The notes beneath the pieces are model-generated. The model saw only the letters and a program-made list of their open reading frames with translations. It was not told where the DNA came from and ran no database searches. Source: Clostridia bacterium (GTDB taxonomy: Bacteria; Bacillota; Clostridia; Christensenellales; Aristaeellaceae). From it: 7,312 bases of DNA. The stretch is taken from NCBI GenBank assembly GCA_900754755.1, contig CAAEEC010000002.1, forward strand, positions 1 through 7,312, in the 5' to 3' direction. Made by a program: the position numbers and the translations under genes. This document shows positions 5,529-7,312 of the stretch, in pieces (positions within the stretch are counted from its first letter, which is position 1; each line of letters opens with the position of its first letter).

Positions 5529-5545
5529 TAGAATGCCACATTCTA
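5529..5545. promoter_or_regulatory. Perfect inverted repeat over the GH127 transcription start (putative operator)
   Basis: TAGAATG and CATTCTA are exact reverse complements separated by CCA. The repeat begins 5 nt after the -10 box and spans the predicted +1, the classical position of a repressor operator. I do not see the same sequence at the other promoters in the window, so the regulator may be encoded elsewhere. Confidence 0.6.
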
Positions 5546-5567
5546 GCAACATACAGGAGGAATGCGT

Positions 5568-7312
5568 ATGTCCACCTATCAGATGGTATCTCATGAACAG
5601 ATCAAGCTTGCGCCCGGCTTTTGGTACGACCGGCGCGAACTCGCGCGGAAAGTATCGCTGATGGCCGTTTACCACCGTTTCCGCGACACTGGCCGCTTCG
5701 ACGCCTGGGATTTCACCTGGAAAGAAGGCGATCCCAACCGCCCGCACATCTTCTGGGACAGCGATATTGCCAAGTGGATCGAATCCGCCGCCTATTTGCT
5801 GGAAGAAGAAGAAAATGAAGAGGTTGAACTGATCATCGATGATCTGGTAGACAAACTGGAAAAGCACCAGTGGGAAGACGGCTATTTTAACTGCTATTTC
5901 GGCCACCTGGCGCCGGAGGAGCGCTTCCAGCACTACACCGACCACGAGTTGTATTGCCTGGGGCACCTGCTGGAGGCGGCCATTGCCTATAAGCGCGCCA
6001 CGGGAAAGGACAAAATGCTGCGCCTGCTCATCCGCTATGTGGATCTGGTGGATCGTGTTTTTCGCGTGGAGCATTCGGCGGCTTTCGACACGCCTGGCCA
6101 CGAAGAAATCGAATTGGCCCTCTTTAAGCTCTATGAAGAGACCCACGAAGAGCGCTTTTTGACGCTGATGCGCTATTTCATCAACACGCGCGGATGCAGC
6201 GAGAAAGACCGCACTTACGATATATTCGAAAACAATCCCGCCTACGCGCAGGCGCACCTGCCCGTGCGCGAACAGCGCACAGCGGAAGGCCACGCCGTGC
6301 GCGCCACATACCTCTATTGCGCCATGGCCGATTTGGCCCGCCAGGACAAGGACGAAGCGCTGCTCGAGGCCTGCGACGCCCTTTTGGATAACATCGCCCA
6401 CAAGCGCATGTACGTCACCGGCGGCATTGGCTCTTCGCACATCGGCGAGGCCTTCACCGTCGATTACGACCTGCAGAACCGCTCGGCTTACGCGGAAACC
6501 TGCGCGGCCATCGGCCTGGCGCTGTTCGCGCGGCGCATGTCGCTGAACATTCCCAAGCGGCTGTATGCGGACGTCGCGGAACTGGCGCTGTACAACGGCA
6601 TGCTCGCGGGCGTCTCGCTCGACGGCAAATCGTACTTCTACGAAAACCCGCTGGAAGCGCATCCCGAGTTGTTCCACCTGAACGAACGCTATCCCCGCTT
6701 AAAGGAGCACATGCCCATTTTGCAGCGCAAAGAAGTGTTCGATTGCTCTTGCTGCCCGCCCAACCTGCTGCGCACCATTGCTTCCATCGCGGACTTCGCT
6801 CTCTCCGAAGACGAGCGCGAGGTCTATGTCCACCATTACATGCCCTGCGAGGCGCAAACCCGCTTTGGCACGCTCACCATGGAAACCGGCTATCCCTACG
6901 ATGGCAAAATCGCGCTGACCGTCGGCTTCGATAGCGAAGTCACCATCGGCCTGCGCATCCCCGGCTGGGCCACCGCGTACACCTTGCAGGTCAACGGCCA
7001 GCCCTACAAGGCCACCCTGCGCAACGGTTACGCGTTGATCACGCACAGTTGGTCCGCGGGCGACACCATCACGCTGGATCTGCCCATGGAAGTGCGGCTG
7101 CTGCGCGCACATCCCGCCCTGCAGGAGGATTGCGGCCGCGTGGCCGTCATGCGCGGGCCCATCGTCTTCTGCGCCGAAGGCGTGGACAACGGCGCCCACC
7201 TCAAGGACATCGCCATCCGGCCATCCATGCCCTTCACCTACGCCTGGAACGAAGCCTTGAACGTGCCCATGCTGCGCACCACGGCGACGCGCAGCGTCTG
7301 GCCGGAAAAAAC
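5568..7312 (+). CDS. Glycoside hydrolase family 127 protein, putative beta-L-arabinofuranosidase (partial, C-terminus missing)
   Basis: An open frame of 581 codons runs from an ATG with AGGAGG 7 nt upstream to the right edge. GH127 members are about 650 aa, so perhaps 60-80 residues are missing. The N-terminal part is the alpha-barrel catalytic domain with TPGHEEIELALFKLY (175-189), REQRTAEGHAVRA, then YVTGGIGSSHIGEAF and YAETCAAIGL. CSCCPPNLLRTIAS begins at C393. By analogy with Bifidobacterium HypBA1 (acid/base E322, zinc ligands E338, C340, C417, C418), the equivalents here are E294, E310, C312, C395 and C396, with C395 the likely nucleophile. The 16-residue spacing of E294 and E310 matches HypBA1. 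The C-terminal beta domain shows LRIPGWA (462-468) and RGPIVFCAEG (529-538). There is no signal peptide, so it should act on imported oligosaccharides. Other GH127 specificities exist, so the substrate is tentative. Confidence 0.92.
   Translation, partial: MSTYQMVSHEQIKLAPGFWYDRRELARKVSLMAVYHRFRDTGRFDAWDFTWKEGDPNRPHIFWDSDIAKWIESAAYLLEEEENEEVELIIDDLVDKLEKHQWEDGYFNCYFGHLAPEERFQHYTDHELYCLGHLLEAAIAYKRATGKDKMLRLLIRYVDLVDRVFRVEHSAAFDTPGHEEIELALFKLYEETHEERFLTLMRYFINTRGCSEKDRTYDIFENNPAYAQAHLPVREQRTAEGHAVRATYLYCAMADLARQDKDEALLEACDALLDNIAHKRMYVTGGIGSSHIGEAFTVDYDLQNRSAYAETCAAIGLALFARRMSLNIPKRLYADVAELALYNGMLAGVSLDGKSYFYENPLEAHPELFHLNERYPRLKEHMPILQRKEVFDCSCCPPNLLRTIASIADFALSEDEREVYVHHYMPCEAQTRFGTLTMETGYPYDGKIALTVGFDSEVTIGLRIPGWATAYTLQVNGQPYKATLRNGYALITHSWSAGDTITLDLPMEVRLLRAHPALQEDCGRVAVMRGPIVFCAEGVDNGAHLKDIAIRPSMPFTYAWNEALNVPMLRTTATRSVWPEK

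Noticed and set aside
4411..5541. 376-aa open frame on the minus strand opposite the secreted-protein gene
   Set aside because: It is a shadow of the GC-rich plus-strand gene, runs across the hairpin and the GH127 promoter, and shows no family motifs, while the plus strand has a signal peptide, ribosome-binding site and promoter.
5517..6677. 386-aa open frame on the minus strand opposite the GH127 gene
   Set aside because: The plus strand encodes clear GH127 motifs across the whole stretch; the antisense frame has no recognisable domain and is explained by codon bias.

Overview
The window looks like a chromosomal segment from a GC-rich member of the Bacillota, most likely a gut-type Clostridia. 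The evidence is strong purine-rich Shine-Dalgarno sites (GGAGG types) before most genes, near-consensus sigma-A promoters with exact 17-nt spacers, a HutP-family protein, an RpiR/SIS regulator, a BaiN/HI0933-type flavoprotein, and a cytoplasmic GH127 glycosidase. The lineage is an inference; there is no rRNA or other marker.

Left half, minus strand (1-3044): a compact four-gene operon read right to left. A promoter at 3016-3044 drives an RpiR/MurR-family regulator (2093-2962). It overlaps by ATGA a HI0933/BaiN-type FAD oxidoreductase (864-2096). Next comes a HutP-family protein with a TTG start (434-862) whose Shine-Dalgarno lies inside the last codons of the flavoprotein gene. Last is a GNAT acetyltransferase (1-393) cut by the left edge.

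Middle (3130-4443): a sugar phosphate isomerase/epimerase-like TIM-barrel gene (3130-4017, minus) with its own strong promoter, then a 426-bp divergent intergenic region. That region holds a plus-strand promoter, two inverted repeats just upstream of or overlapping its -35 box, and a leader of about 110 nt.

Right half, plus strand (4444-7312): a secreted, very acidic protein with two related beta-sandwich (PPC-like) modules (4444-5328), followed by a long GC-rich hairpin. Then comes a GH127 family glycosidase, putative beta-L-arabinofuranosidase (5568 to beyond the right edge). It has a consensus promoter and a perfect 7-3-7 inverted repeat over its predicted transcription start.

Functionally, the isomerase-like protein, the GH127 enzyme and possibly the RpiR regulator suggest carbohydrate use, but no transporter or complete pathway is visible. 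Each of the three right-hand genes appears to be its own transcription unit. I see no mobile element, CRISPR array, tRNA, rRNA or clearly new multi-gene system. The points most worth a second look are the HutP-like protein lacking the expected metal-binding histidines, the operator-like palindromes at two promoters, and the duplicated secreted acidic protein.
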